Shown: positions 23,507-36,809, counted from the first letter of the stretch. The stretch: DNA of 64,000 nt from Aldrovandia affinis (GCA_029706075.1 JAINUG010000055.1:4100399-4164398); one strand, 5' to 3'. Notes: generated by a model from the letters alone, not told the origin. Translations and numbers: made by a program.

Positions 23507-24848
23507 CTTGACAGCAGCGGCGTGTTTAGGGGGTGGCCTAGGGTGGCACGTGCTACCCCTGGAATCTGATTGGCCACCCCAGATGCTAAACTATGATTGG
23601 CTATCTGCCCACTGGGGCAGGAAAGTTTGAACTGTGTGACAACCTAACTTTCATATTCAACACACAAGACGTCAAGAAGTCAGTTACACATAATTGCTTT
23701 AAAAACTTTGAACTGTAATGAGCTAAAACGTTTCGCCATGTTTTTTAGATTTTCACGATAATGTGGTGCAGGTCTGTCGTCATCTCGACAGAAGCAGCTT
23801 GCTAGCCTAGCAAACAAACAAACAGCTGCAAGTGTCTGGGGATTCCGAGTCGCTCCTGAAAGATGTGAGTAGACTTATTGATACACATGATGTGTGAGTG
23901 GTTTAAAAAGTTTTAACTGTATTAAGCTAAAACGTTTAGCCATCTTATTTCATTATTTCCTGACTCAGCTTGCTAGCAAACCCGTCATCGTCATTGTTTG
24001 GTTATTGTCAACGATGCATACATAAATTAAAATGTATTGTGCAAGATAAAGTGACATCCATCATGACATGCGACTATTACAGTATGAAAAGAAATCAGAA
24101 CATTCAGGAATTCTTCAAAAGAAAGAGACCCAAAACAACAGAGCAGGACAGAGCAGCACTAGCAGCAGAAGCCAGCAGTGCTAGTCAGTCTGAGGATGAG
24201 AGCCAGCTTGACACTGCTAGGGATGTACAGCAGGAGCCTCCAGCTTCAGCTGTACACATGGGTATGTAAAATCCTGATAGTTCGATTTAGTAAGCACTTA
24301 TTTGATTGTCTTGATAATATCATTGACATTGTGGTTAATTGACATTGACACAAGTTGACACTAACTTCTCAATTAGTGTAGAAGTGTTGTTGGCACTTTA
24401 CTTTATGCTGTGACAGTTTTTAATTTTGTTTATTTTATTGGCACTTTATTTTATAATTTATACTGTGACCGTTTTCAATATTGTTGGCACTTTATTTTAA
24501 GTTTGTTGGCACTTACTGTGAGAATGTGCATTTTCTTTTGTATGTACATGCAGCCTACTTTAAAGAATAAAGTATGGAAGTTTTATATTACATTGGTATG
24601 GTGCCACTCTGTTTTGTTGTGATTGGTATAGGTTTATTTATCTTTTAAATTAAACACAGAAATGTAAGACACTGTAATGTTAGTAATTAAAGTAGATATG
24701 GGTAGTAGAGACAAAAATGGTAAATTAATGCTATTCCGTGCCCCCCGCCCCGATGTGCACATTTGTACTTCATGCCATCCCTACATAAGTCAGTGCCCCA
24801 CTTGGGCCACCCCAGTCAAAACAGTCTGGACATGCCACTGCTTGACAG
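23507..24848 (+). mobile_element. hAT-family transposon inserted in the Tc1 element
   Basis: The element is 23515-24840 (1326 bp). It begins CAGCGGCGTGTTTAGG and, on the opposite strand at the other end, CAGTGGCATGTCCAGA. The flanking direct repeats CTTGACAG at 23507-23514 and 24841-24848 are perfect 8-bp target duplications, the hAT hallmark. It is too short for a full hAT transposase of roughly 600 codons or more, so it is probably an internally deleted copy. Confidence 0.93.
23970..24269 (+). pseudogene. hAT transposase N-terminal fragment
   Basis: An open stretch inside the hAT element. The part from the internal Met (MKRNQNIQEFFKRKR) onward has the basic FFKRKRPK motif and a long acidic Ser/Glu linker, like the N-terminus of ZMYM/TTF-zinc-finger-type hAT transposases. 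A GTATGT sequence right after VHMG could be a splice donor, as these genes often have an intron there. The BED/TTF zinc finger, the RNase-H-like core and the hATC dimerisation domain are absent, consistent with internal deletion. The first Met lies upstream of the recognisable part and may not be the true start. Confidence 0.65.
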
Positions 24849-25027
24849 TGCTCCGGGGGATATTCAAAGTCTTTGAAATCTTCTTATATCTCTCCCCTGA
24901 TTGGTGCTTTTGAAAAAGCTTTTCAGCTTTACACCTTAATTGTACACAGATGGACTCCAATCAAATAATTATGTGACCTCTGAAGACAAGTTTATTTAGG
25001 TAAAAAAGGGGTGAATACTTATTGTAT

Positions 25028-28000
25028 GTTGTATATTATGCTAAATTTTTAAATTGTGTGTGTGTGTGTGTGTGTTTGTGTGATATTTTCTTAAAATAAG
25101 AAAATAAAGAGCATAATGGTGGTTTGACAATAAGACAAAACATTTTTTCATGTATGATTTACAACCCAACAGAACAGTTTTGACCGCAACATGTGGCTTG
25201 CAACGCTCCACTCTTCCCTCTCCGTGGCAATCTGTTATTTGCCGGCGGCTTGTTTCCCTGTCTATGTGTACCATTCGGATCCTATCCAGACCCATGACGG
25301 AGTGTTATGACAACGGTGAGCTGACCTTGGGATGATGCATCTGAGTCACAGGTACAGCGATGTTCAGAAAAAATATTAGAAATTCCACCTCCAGCTGCCT
25401 AGCATCACAGGGAAATAGCGAAAGGACCAAAGGGGACAGAAGGTGAACACCGAGCCCGGCACTGCAGAGAGGCAAGACTCCCGTGAACTTCGCCCCTGAG
25501 CGCACAACATGAAGGACACTCTCGGTCGAGAAAACCAGCCTGCACTTGTCACAGACAGGCGAGCACGGCGTGATTAGCGTACGCTCTAATGAAATGAAGC
25601 CATGCGCGCGAAGCCATTCAGTAATTCCACAATAACAGGTTATAGGCGTACAGCGCGGCGAGGTGGAAGGGGAGGGGGAGGGGCACGCTGACACGCGCAA
25701 TCTGTACAAAGCTACTCAGGATTCAGGAGCGGCCTGCATCGGCCTTTCCCCGTCTCTGTTAGTTAATCCCCCTTCAGTGCATTAAGAGGCAATTGGACAT
25801 TTTTAAGGGTGAATTCTCCTAATCTTCCACGTTCTGACAAGTATTCAGGGGCGGTCGTGATGAGCTGATCAGCAGTTGGTACCCGTTTCCCGCCCTTTAG
25901 GGGGGTGGGGTCTGTCTCGACAGCGATGCGATCTGCAGAAGTCTCGGAGGAACGGTGACACAAATCACTACATCATTTCCCCTGGTGCAGCACGACTGCG
26001 TGGGGGTGTTTTCATCCCTCTCCTCATCAGTCACATCTCAAGTGACTACCACATTAGCGCAAAGGGCAGGAAGAGATTAATCAAATCTGCTAGACTAGAG
26101 CAGTTTTTGGGATTGTTCTTTTCATTGATACGCAGCATATTCCCAGTCAGGTTTTTTTTCCGTTTTTTTTGCTCGCACCTGAAATAACTCTGCACATTAA
26201 TCCGGAATAAATACCGAACGGTAGAGATTAGTGTCGGCAGAAAGCGCTGAGCGGGTTGTTAGTGTGACTCTGCTGATTGTATGGGAGGGTTTCTACACTG
26301 TGCAGTTGATTTCCCGCTGCAATTTCCAGAGACGGGGCAAAAAAAACAAAAAAAACAGGGAGATGAAATGAGCGACAGAGGGAAATAAGAGAGAGAGAGG
26401 GTGTCTGTTCCAAGCAAATGAAAAATAAATTACAATCTGTGGGCACACTAAATCACAGCCAGAGAAGTGAAGTAGGTCAAGCTTTTTTCAAACACAAAAC
26501 TGCTGGCACGGTTGGAGAAGAAGCACAGTCAAAGCATAACTCCTATCCTGAAGCAGCGGTGGACGAATGAGGTGTGATGAAACCAAAAAAGGGTTGGGGC
26601 TACAATTAGCTGTCAATCACTGACTTTAAACCAATCTAAAGGTTTTGCCCTCACCACAAGACAATGATTGGTTCAAATAATTGAGTTACTGATAGCATAT
26701 GGTAGTTGCACCTTAATCTCCCATTGCTATCCTGAAGTAACGGAGAAAGATACAAGCTACATGTGAGCTTCAGTGTTGCCCATGCAGAAGAATCATCACC
26801 AACTTCCCATATCAGGTCGTGATGTACCCTTCACAAAGCCAGCGAGGTATTTTTCTCAGGAACTACAGAATTACTTTCTTTGAATTCATGGGAGGTTTCT
26901 GAATGCATATCCAGCTGTGCATGGGGCTAGATGGGACCCAGAGCAACTGTCTATGCCTCTTTTGATGAGAAAGTGGATGGAAGGCACAATATTAATATGT
27001 GCATGTGTCCTTCATACCCCAAAACAAACTGTACCATTTCCCTGAGGGAAAATGATATCCTGGTTGCATGCCAACGAGGTAAACCGCAACACTCAGGAAT
27101 CTTTGCAGTCACATGACCGTGTGTGCTGTACAAAAATCAAACTGAGGAAACAAAAAAAACGATACGTTCTTCACACAGTGATACAAGGACGTATGGAAAT
27201 GCACTGTAACGTGTTGCGCAGCTGAATGTGACCAAATGTCCAGGACGAAGCCTGCTGCTGCAGCCCTGGGTGAGGGCCAAAGGCCTTGGCTGTCCATCAT
27301 CCTTCATCAGCAGTACATATTTTACTGTGATCTGCATCTCTGACAGACTGGGCTCCCTTATCGGCTGCTCTCAGCAATAAGCTCCTACCGCACGCACCTG
27401 TGAAGAGGACTTTGACGCAAAGTGGATAAAGTGCCCCTCCCCCACCCTCCTCAACCCCCCCACTGACTCTGAAATAAACACGCCAGAATGAATGAACAGA
27501 GAAATTACCCCCCAAAAATCTATCCTGTGGGTGGATGATGGGAAACATTTGGAGAAGTACATGAGGAACACTTTAGAATGAGACTCTCACTTCTCCTCCC
27601 CTGTATTGACCCCTTCATTCACTTCATTTATCATTTGTTATCGATGAAGCAGTGGCTCATGGGCAAGAGTAATATTTAATAAAAAGGGAAAGATGTGTTT
27701 TATTCCACTAATTAACCTTAACCGATGCTGTAGTCATTGGTTAGTCTATTTGGAATGGTTGACAAAGCGAATGGGAAGGGGGAGACAAATGGTTAATTAA
27801 TGGTTTCTTTTCTGAAGCATGTTCTGAGCATTATCGGTAAACTTAGATCAGTGCATGTTCCATTACATTTTGGAATCTGTTTTTGTGTATTAAGAGTGAT
27901 TAATAAGGTGAATGAAAAGGCAGGTAAAACAGGCGTGTAATGTGTGTTGTTAAAAAATGACCAGTAAATCTTGTCGAATCTTAGTTTAGCAGACGTGAGT

Positions 28001-28203
28001 GTGAGGAGAAACCTCACATGCAATACTCTCTAACCCTATCACTAGAATGTCTGGAAAGGGAAGTTACAGTTACAACCTGAGATTGTAAGATGTTTCACGG
28101 AAATTTGGATTGGCCCTAGCAGGGTTTGGCCTGTGTAATCTTCCGAAGAAGTAACTGACCATTTACCTATTAGCAAAGCACATCCAACACGTCAGTGTTG
28201 AAC
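25028..28203. other. Intronic spacer, no gene recognised
   Basis: TG repeat at 25057-25082. CpG-denser patch at about 25480-25680. The 28-base repeat partner of 13850 lies at 26685-26712. No exon or RNA gene seen on either strand. Confidence 0.5.
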
Positions 28204-28342
28204 TGGTCAGGCTCACAGTATAGTAAGGGTATGAGCAGAATGGTCAGGTTCATAGTACTGTAAGATTATGAGCAGCCTCGTCAGGCGCATAGTTCCGTAA
28301 GGTTATGAGCAGCCTGATCAGGCTCAGGGTACAGTAAGGTTT
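28204..28342. repeat. 37-bp tandem repeat, 3.7 degenerate copies
   Basis: Units begin TGGTCAGG at 28204 and recur every 37 bases (28241, 28278, 28315), each holding a form of GTAAGGTTATGAGCAGCC. Divergence between copies shows an old, static array. Confidence 0.85.
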
Positions 28343-30249
28343 CATAAACTCACCTCTGGACCTTCATACAGTAGCTGAGGTTTTTCCTCAGAAGAAGCCT
28401 GCCTTAGGGCCACAGCACACACTGATGATAGAAATATGATCCAACACATAGTCCACAAACTATGAGAATCAGATGGAATCAATACAAATGTACTCCAGGC
28501 ATTTTTTTTTGTTCGCCTTGCTTGTTTGAGAAAAGCATAATAAAAATGTCTACAGTAAGGTTCACCCCCTAACCCTATAGCATCTTAACCTTTAAAATAT
28601 AATCTAAACTCAGCACAGAGCTCTTCCTCTTTCCCTCAAGCTATGTTTTTGTGACAACCCAAGCCTTTCTACAGCACATTCAAATAAACATTCAAAGCCA
28701 TATTTGTCTCTGCGGGGGCCCAATCGAAAAGCACGCCCACATCGCCCAGGGGAAGCCCAAGAAACAAAAAAGGTCAGAATTACATTTCCACTATAAAAAA
28801 AATATGATTTGTCATAAAATATGAAAAACATCATGCATATATCAAAACATTATTTCGATATATTATTGAAGGGTTCAAGTTTATTCCATATTTCGAAAGA
28901 AAACGATGTGCATTCTGGCAAAGAACAGAAGTAAAGGTAAGGTGACAAGTGATGTTTTACACATTTTATCCAAACCTTTTGTGTGCATATCCCACTTAGC
29001 TGCTCTGATGAAATAATGAAGTTGATTTAAATGTAAAATAAAATAAGTGTAAAACCCACCCTAATTACATAGTCAGCCCGGTTACTTGAGGTGAATCATT
29101 TTTAATCATCATAGGAGAAATGGCCTTTAAAATGTTAAAGTGTGAAACATTGCCTTGTGCGCAATCGCCCTACACTCAATTCAAAGCCTTGTCACTGCTG
29201 GCTATATTCTCTTCCACTTCTGTTCAAACCTTTTAATTAGTGGGAAAATGTTCCCTTGTTCCTACCGTGCTTTTTTGGAATCCAAATTAAAATTTTGTTT
29301 AGCAAACGCAAACTTACTGATTGTGACAAAATGAACAGGACCAATTGATGAGTGTTTTTCCAAAACTCACTCAGTCTACTTTGACCACTTTTGAGAAAAT
29401 CTACATTTTTGTTTATTTTAAATTGGTGGAATTGAGTTTTTTGGCATGAAAAATCACATTTTATCCCTAAGAATAAAAGTGTAAAAGTCAAACTGCAAAT
29501 ATCTAACCATTTGTCAGAAAAGAAATACCCACATTGAAAAATATGGTTTATCAAAACTCACTCAGTGCACTAAGTGAGATTTGAAAAAACACTCTTCAAT
29601 TCCACAGAGAAAAACTGGACGAGATGCCAGCCTGCTAAGAATTTATATCTCATCAAAATTCACATTAAAGCTGCATTGATTTCCACCTTGCTAATTGAAT
29701 CAAGGAATAAACATGTTAGGGAAGCATTGATTAAGTTTTGGCTAATTTATTTGTACATGGGGCCTGAAAAAAAAAGAAGCTAGCCAATGACTAACAGGTG
29801 CTAAGGGGAACGTGCCGGTGAACTGACACCACATTACAATAACTCGCCCCGAGCAATACATTTCATCCCGAGGCCCAGAGAGCCAGAGTGGATTTTCCTT
29901 CTCCAAACGAGCAATCTGACATCAGCGTCGTTAGCGGTTCATAGATCCGTCCCTAAGAACGGCAGACCTGATAGGCTAATCTATTCCCAGGGTACCTCAT
30001 CATTATATTACAGCCCCATCCAGGACAGGTTCAAATAATGACAAGCCTCTTTCATGTGAGTGTGAGTGAGGACACTCTATTTCCAAGTATTATCATTGAA
30101 AAAATATATCTTTTTAAAACTTTTTAGTATTTTTTTTTGTTCCCTGTTTTATAGGTGCGGTGACAGTTGTCTACGATGACATCTGTTGTATTGTTGCTGT
30201 ACTGATCTCTTGCTCTAGCTGTGATTGTTTTTGCCATGTTTTAAATGCA
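28343..30249. other. Intronic spacer, no recognised feature
   Basis: AT-rich, with no recognised repeats. The absence of transposons over almost 2 kb is unusual for this intron, but I see no coding signal. Confidence 0.45.
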
Positions 30250-30332
30250 CATATTGTAAGTTGCTCTGGACAACAGTGTCTGCTAAATGCCTAAAATGCA
30301 ATGCTATCACCTTGAAAAAAAAAAAAAAAAAA
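30250..30332 (+). mobile_element. SINE 3' tail fragment with poly-A
   Basis: GTAAGTTGCTCTGGACAACA then GTGTCTGCTAAATGCC is the tail of the SINE family at 39658, followed about 25 bases later by an A-run. The tRNA-like head is missing (5' truncation). Confidence 0.75.
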
Positions 30333-31419
30333 GCCTTAAGGATTTACCACTTCACAGGTTTGGAGAAGGCGCAATGGACTCGACTTGGTTTCCCAACAAC
30401 GATGACGCGCCAAGACAAGCATTGACAAGCATTTTCCAGTGAAGTTTAGTTCCCCCCCCCACCGCTCATAATTAGGTTCCAAGCTCCTTCTAAATACCTG
30501 GTGGCCTACTGACAAACATTCACCTGTTTTGACATCAAAATTACTCTTGTGTCTGTCCAAAAATGACAAACCGCAATCAAGCAGTCACTCCAATGGGAAT
30601 GAGAAGAGGCAATGTTCTTTTTTTTCACCACTACGTGGTGAAAATGATATTTAAAATAAAGACTTGAATAAATTAATACCGCAGGCCCAGAACTCGACAG
30701 AAACATGGTCACAGGAGGAAGTGTTTAAGGCCTCTAATTGAAACTGACAAATAGACTTTGGATTTCCTACATAAATTATAGCTTAATCCAAAATCAATTA
30801 GTCCCAGAATGGGTCCACCACGCAGCCTGAAAATAAATGTCGAGGGACGTGAATGGTAACCGCTGGAGACAAAAGGGACGGGAGAAACATCTCACTTAAA
30901 AACGATTTAATTTCCTTTTTCATTCACTGTATTGTTAATATTCAGTTCAGCTCCGTGTTTTTCGTTTCAAAAGCCAAAAGCTGCCAGGTTTTTAGATTTT
31001 TCTGTTTTTTTCAAATGTATTTATAAATAGTTATTTATTATTTTTCATTACTATTTCATTGTGCTTTAGATGCGATTATTTTGTTAAAAAAAATAAAAGG
31101 CGCAGATCATAAGAGTGTGTACAAACTTTCACATCTTCATAATATTATTCCTGCACACTGTGAAACGAAATAATAAACCGTCAAGTTGCATTGTTATGGA
31201 CCAAAATCATCCAAAATCCAGCCACGGGCCCAATTTTTAGTAATGTATCATTCATAATATCATTATGGCATTCATAATATCACTGAGGCATTTTTATTCA
31301 TTTAAATGAGAAAATGCTAAGTAATATTTAGTGTGGCACAATGCTTAAGCAGTATTAAATATTGCTTGGTGGACATATGATTCCACCATTACATGGCTTT
31401 TCTATTTTTTATGACGTTT
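30333..31419. other. Intronic spacer, no recognised feature
   Basis: AT-rich with many T-runs; CATTCATAATATCA occurs twice at about 31248 and 31269. No exon seen. Confidence 0.45.
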
Positions 31420-31600
31420 CCCCTTTTTTTCCCAATTTAGAATGCCCAAACATATTCAAAGTCGTGCTCACTGCAACCTCTGCACTGTCAATTTCGGGAG
31501 AGCGTAGGCAAGCACGCTCTCTCCTCCAAAACCTATGATGTCTGCCACCCCTTCTTTTTCACACCGCAGTCTAGTTAAGGTACGTTAAGCTTACGCAAAC
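31420..31600 (-). repeat. Antisense SINE-like fragment beside the second 48-bp array
   Basis: CCCAATTTAGAATGCCCAA tail text, then CTCTCTCCTCC, GATGTCTGCCACCCCTTCTT and TCACACCGCAGTCTA. Same order as at 8820 and 36810. It runs straight into the 48-bp repeat units. Confidence 0.65.
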
Positions 31601-32231
31601 AGTGCCTTACCAGGATGCAGACCGTGGGGCTCATCCACACACTAGAACAGTGCCTTACCAGGATGCAGACCGTGGGGCTCATCCACACACTAGAACAGTG
31701 CCTTACCAGGATGCAGACCGTGGGGCTCATCCACACACTAGAACAGTACCTTAACAGGATGCAGACCGTGGGGCTCATCCACACACTAGAACAGTGCCTT
31801 ACCAGGATGCAGACCGTGGGGCTCATCCACACACTAGAACAGTGCCTTAACAGAATGCAGACTGTGGGGTTCATCCACACACTAGAACAGTGCCTTAACA
31901 GGATGCAGACCATGGGGCTCATCCACACACTAGAACAGTGCCTTAACAGGATGCAGACCGTGGGGCTCATCCACACACTAGAACAGTGCCTTAACAGGAT
32001 GCAGACCATGGGGCTTATCCACACACTAGAACAGTGCCTTAACAGGATGCAGACCGTGGGGCTCATCCATACACTAGAGCAGTGCCTTAACAGGATGTAG
32101 ACTGTGGGGCTCATCCACACACTTGGACAGTGCCTTAACAGGATGCAGACCGTGGGGCCCATCCACACACAGAACAGCACTTTAACAGAATGCAGACCAT
32201 GGGGCTCATCCAAACATTAGAACAGTGCCTT
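31601..32231. repeat. 48-bp minisatellite, 13 copies
   Basis: Thirteen copies of the same 48-base unit as at 8961, in the same orientation. The first copies carry CCTTACCAGG where most others have CCTTAACAGG. The last three units are degenerate, and the array is broken by the MITE at 32232. Open frames on both strands (161 and 212 codons) are again a product of the unit length. Confidence 0.95.
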
Positions 32232-32509
32232 CAGTGCTTAATTTGTGCTGGGGCTAATGCCAAGAATTGCCCCGGCAATTGTCTTACTCAGAATCAGAGC
32301 CCTGGGCTCATAAATATCTAAAGTGCGACAACAACGCGTATTTTAAACTGATATTAAACAATGTTACGTCCAGTGAACATTACAGAAATGCAGAAATGCA
32401 ACGACACAGAGGTAGGAAAAGTTGACCCTTGGGGGGGGGGTTTGGGGAGGCCCGGCCCTGAGTTGAGCCCCGGCATCTCTTATTTTACAAATTAAGTACT
32501 GAGTGCCTT
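32224..32509. mobile_element. 270-bp hAT-type MITE with 8-bp target duplication
   Basis: The element is 32232-32501. Inverted ends CAGTGCTTAATTTGT and ACAAATTAAGTACTG differ at one base in 15. Flanking repeats AGTGCCTT at 32224-32231 and 32502-32509 are identical. The target duplication is itself part of the 48-bp unit, and the array text resumes after it (CAACAGTGCC), so it inserted into the existing minisatellite. No coding sequence inside. Confidence 0.92.
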
Positions 32510-35500
32510 CAACAGTGCCTAAAACACATTCCAGTTAGGGTGATCACCAACAATGGATCTCAGTTGTGTGAATTCATCATTCACTTATAATCATATTGAG
32601 TTAAAACCATACGTGACTTGAATTACCGAGCACGCTCGATTGTGAATTGCACAAAAGATTAGTATGCTGCCGTAAGAAAAGCAAGAGATTAGACAAACAA
32701 CCTTCGGAATACAGATTTCCAATGCCTCCGAACGTTTCGAGCACTTAAGAAAACAAAGAAAGTACGTCTTGCAAAGAGATTCATAACCGCAATGCTGAAG
32801 GCCTCTGGGTAGACGTATAAAGACCGTTTTGAAGACAGATATGAGGTTCAGGACGTCTTTTCTCTCCCTCTTCAGTGCGTAATAAGATCACACTGTTACA
32901 GTAATAAAGAAGGTGGCTGCCAGCTCTCAAAGGTTTATCACAAATCTTTTTTTTCAATTCTTTTTGAGAAATTTAGACATTGAGAAACCCTTTTCCCGGC
33001 CTCAGCTGGGGTGAAGGGACAGGGGGATTTGTGGCCTCAGTGTAGCAGCGCTGTCTGCGCTCCTCAAAAGCCGAGGAGATTAGCCGTATCAGTACGATGG
33101 GGCTCTCGGTTTAGGGAGCTTTTCCTACGCCGCAGGTAGATCTGTTGATCTCCGTCGACGGCGGTTTGCGCTCGGTTTGCGCTCTAAAACAAAAGAAACG
33201 GTTGGAAATACGGGCCAAGTCCTTGGGAACTGTTACTTCAGAGTAGGACGAGGATTGTTTTAATCATGACCACTGCCGCCGCTGCGTTCCACATGGGAGT
33301 GATGAATTTATAATCACGTTTGTCACCATTCCGACAAATGACAAGCGTTTCCTGTAGCCGAGGGGGGGAAAAAAAAGGTTTCACGATTTGCTGATCACAG
33401 TCTTGTGCAACTTGTTAATAGAATAGAACAATATCCGTCCACGAACTTAGCGTCTTCGTTCTTGAGAGGGGACGAGGATGACTCTGGGCAGGGTCAGAAT
33501 GAGGGTAAGGGTACAGTGAGGAGCCACGGCCTATGGGGACAGTCGCGCTACTCAAGCCCGAGACGGAAGCAGCCGGCTGCTGAGATGCAGCTACCCCTGC
33601 ACGCTGTCTCCCTGTTAAGCAAGAGTGCTTCAATTATTAAAGACACTCCAAAGATGACTGCAGGCCCCTGTCAAAGCGGCTCTCCTGTGCTACACTCCTG
33701 CCCCGTCTCGCCGCAGTCATCCAGACCTGAGAACTGAAACCCTAACTGGCAGCAGACAGGGAGAGCCATAAATCTTGTGCTGTTTCATCCGGAGCGCTGG
33801 TGCTCTCGAAAGACGTGGAGTGTTAAACCTCCCTTCTTATTTTTTCTGTTGTTTTGTTGATTTGCGTTTTGGTTGTCAGCCCCTCTTATCGCCGAACGTC
33901 AGGGGTAAGATTTTCAATTAAGGATCGATTCGGCGTATCTTCTGCATTTGACCTGTATTGTTGACCCTGCAGAAGCACGTGCAAGTTCCCCCCCGTGAAT
34001 AAGCATCACGGTGGCGTCGAGTCCTGAACCAATGGCATCGGGCTTTGCTTTGACAAAGATGTTATATGGTAATATGCTTCCAAGAAAAGGACGTCGAGAC
34101 CTGGGTCCACCCAGAGGGCAATGGCTTCAAGGCAAAACGTAGATGTCAGAGTAATAGTCCTATTAATACGGGATGGGTCTTATAATATTCACCCTGTAAA
34201 TTACTTGAGCCAGTGGCAAGGATGTGGAGGAAGGTTATGGAAGGCACTGAATAATGTATCGGAGGAGGTATTGCCACATGCGATAACCGCTTGGCTGAGA
34301 TATGCATGTCGTGCTATTGGCCAGAGAGGGGGGAAAGGAAAACTTAATAACAGTAGAGAGTGGGCAAAAAGACACCTTAATAACGATGCTCCAAAAATAT
34401 CTCTAAGAAAGCCCACCTCTCTGCGTTACCCGATGGCCAAACCTCACTTCGGTTTCCCAAAGTTACCGTCAGCTGGAGACGCGCCACTCCTCCAAACTTT
34501 GCAACACCTGGTCACCCTAGATGCACCACATCCACCCCACCTTTGTGTGAAGCAGAACGTCACAGAATCGCCTGCACATAAAGACATAGCTCTGCATTGA
34601 TCTTGATTCCTGATACAAATGTATCTTTTCTTGTCTGATGAAGGATGCAGCGCCTTCATTTCGAATCAGCATTTTGACAGGGGCCTGTATCGTGCTATTA
34701 CGCCCTCGTGGCTAAAGTAAACGATCGTTACAATTACTTTATCAATAAGGTGCCCGCGAGCTGTCCGCTCACGAAGGTGAGTGTCAAAGGTAGAGAGAGG
34801 TAGAGATATATGGGCCTGTCTTAATTATTCATTTTGAAGCTGGAAAATGTAAAAGGGCTCTTAAAGGTACAGGATAATGTGTTCCATTTAGCTTGAGCAA
34901 ACAGATCCGGGAACCGTCAGACGAAGAAAAAAAAACGGAGAGTGCTATGACAGATCTTCCCTCCCTGGGGACGGATAATGGGTGGGTAGCATTCATCACC
35001 TGGAGAAGTCTCTCTGTTTCTCCACTCCACTTTCGTCCAACATCCCATTCTCCCCCACTCAAGAGGATGAACAATTTTCAGCTCCAATCTCTTTACAGTC
35101 CGTCATCGCTCATAATTTAATTATGCAAATGAGGTATTCATCAGCGTGCGGCGATTCCGTTCCACGCTAGGCCAAATTGAGGTGCAGCTCACGATGTAAG
35201 ACTACGAGCTCAGCTATTCCCATCCATTCTCCGGTCCACCTGAGGGGCTTAGCCTGAAAGCGGTCGCATCTGGCCAGAAATGGTGGACTGAGGTGGGATG
35301 AGAGGGGAATAGAGGGGTTGCAGAGTGCCATACTAATCGATGAATTTAAAAAAACGTTATTACAAAAGATCTCTTAAAACATATTTATGTTTAAAATTGT
35401 ATTTTTTATAAATGTTCATCCCCACAAATGTCTCTGTTTTCCTCTTGGTTTACCTTGGCCAGGTAAATGGACCAATTTAGGATGCACCTCGGAATTTGTG

Positions 35501-36139
35501 ACAAAAGATCATTCATGATGCTCACACTGCGCCCGTTTGCTAGAACACGCTTTTCAAAAATTGTAACACGTGCGTTAAGGTGACAGCACACCAGGTTTAG
35601 CTAGCAAAATGCACATGTTCATGAAAAGGATTTGTACTGAACTGTTCGACTTGGCTCACGTGACTAGTTTTCAAAGCGATGGACAATTGAGATCTCAGAG
35701 AGAGAACTTGCACACGCAGGCGAACAGAAATGTTAATTGGCTTATTAATCGAAGATAAAAAGGGAACTTAAGCAGAAAGTGCAACGCCTGGAGCAATAAC
35801 ATCAGCAGTAAAAAATAAACTCCATGTAAATGAAAGAAGTCTCTTGAAAGGCGAACGAAGGAGAACCAACTGCATTTTCAGAGGCTTTCAAAAATCTCCT
35901 CCGAAATGTTCAACCCCATACACCCCCTCCCCCTACACTCCCATAAACAATTTTCTAGACTTTTCCTGCTTACCTTATAATTCCCCAACTAACTGTACCA
36001 TTGACCCCTGTACTACCTGAGTGACTACCTGTACCACTGACCCCTCTACTACCTGACCCCTCTATTATCTGTCCCTCATAGAGTGGGGGGACTGACGATT
36101 TGATTGTCATTGTGTGATCACACTTATCTTTTCAGTATT
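32510..36139. other. Intronic spacer, no gene recognised
   Basis: 3.6 kb without recognisable transposons. CpG is relatively dense around 33010-33360 and 33900-34700. Purine-rich and pyrimidine-rich runs are common. I saw no exon with family similarity on either strand. Confidence 0.45.
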
Positions 36140-36350
36140 TGTGTTTGTGTGTGTGTGTGTGTGTGTGCACTGAATGCACGTGTGCACGTGCGCGTGTGTA
36201 TGTGTGCGTGCGTGTGTGTGTTTCTGAGAGAGTTTCCGTGTGTGTGTGTGTATGTGTGTGTTTCCGAAGAAGTGTATGCATATGTTGGTACAGGAGAGAG
36301 ATTGTGTGTGCGTTTGTGAGAGAATATGTGTGAGTGTGTTTGTGTTTTGT
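36140..36350. repeat. GT-rich microsatellite block
   Basis: Interrupted GT repeats with GC and AT variants. Open frames of Cys/Val (plus) and His/Thr (minus) across it are artefacts. Confidence 0.95.
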
Positions 36351-36809
36351 CTTGTTTATACTTGTTTATAAATATGGGTGTTTTAAAGGCCAAGGGGAAA
36401 TGCAGCACGTGTAGCAGCACCATGCTAAAGTGCTTTAATTGGGAAACACTTGCAGTTGTTAATATTTTCATACGTACCTCACTGCTAATGAGCATGTGAC
36501 CTGTGTGAACAGCCACTTTGCATTAATGGACTACTGACGGTCCCGCACACAATATCCATGAATTTGTCACAAAAAAAAGACAGAGAGAAACTCACAGAGC
36601 AACATGTAAATAATTTTCTACTCTCACAAGGACATCAACAAGATGACTGAATCCAATTATCAGCAGAGGAGACTAAGGACTCAAAACAAGCAGTGAAATG
36701 GAGAGAGGGGAAAAGGGAGAACTGGCTCTCGTGAATTTCTGTCAGCTTCCTGGAAAGAGGGGAGGCGGGCGGGGCAATGAGAATGGCCTTTTTTAACGCT
36801 CATTCTTCT
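36351..36809. other. Intronic spacer, no recognised feature
   Basis: Nothing recognised on either strand. Confidence 0.4.

Larger units (their letters stand above)
22479..25027 (-). mobile_element. Second Tc1-like transposon, inactivated
   Basis: Ends are CAGTGGGTATAATAAGTATT at the left and AAAAGGGGTGAATACTTATTG at the right. It begins only eight bases after the previous element ends. Without the 1.3-kb hAT insertion it is about 1.2 kb, so some of the usual length is deleted. MITEs with the same ends are at 59563 and (half) 37093. Confidence 0.88.

Noticed and set aside
31575..32213. 212-codon minus-strand open frame
   Set aside because: Same 48-bp repeat read on the other strand; not a gene.
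34121..34600. 159-codon plus-strand open frame in intron 2
   Set aside because: No family similarity, no start context and composition like its surroundings; a chance frame.
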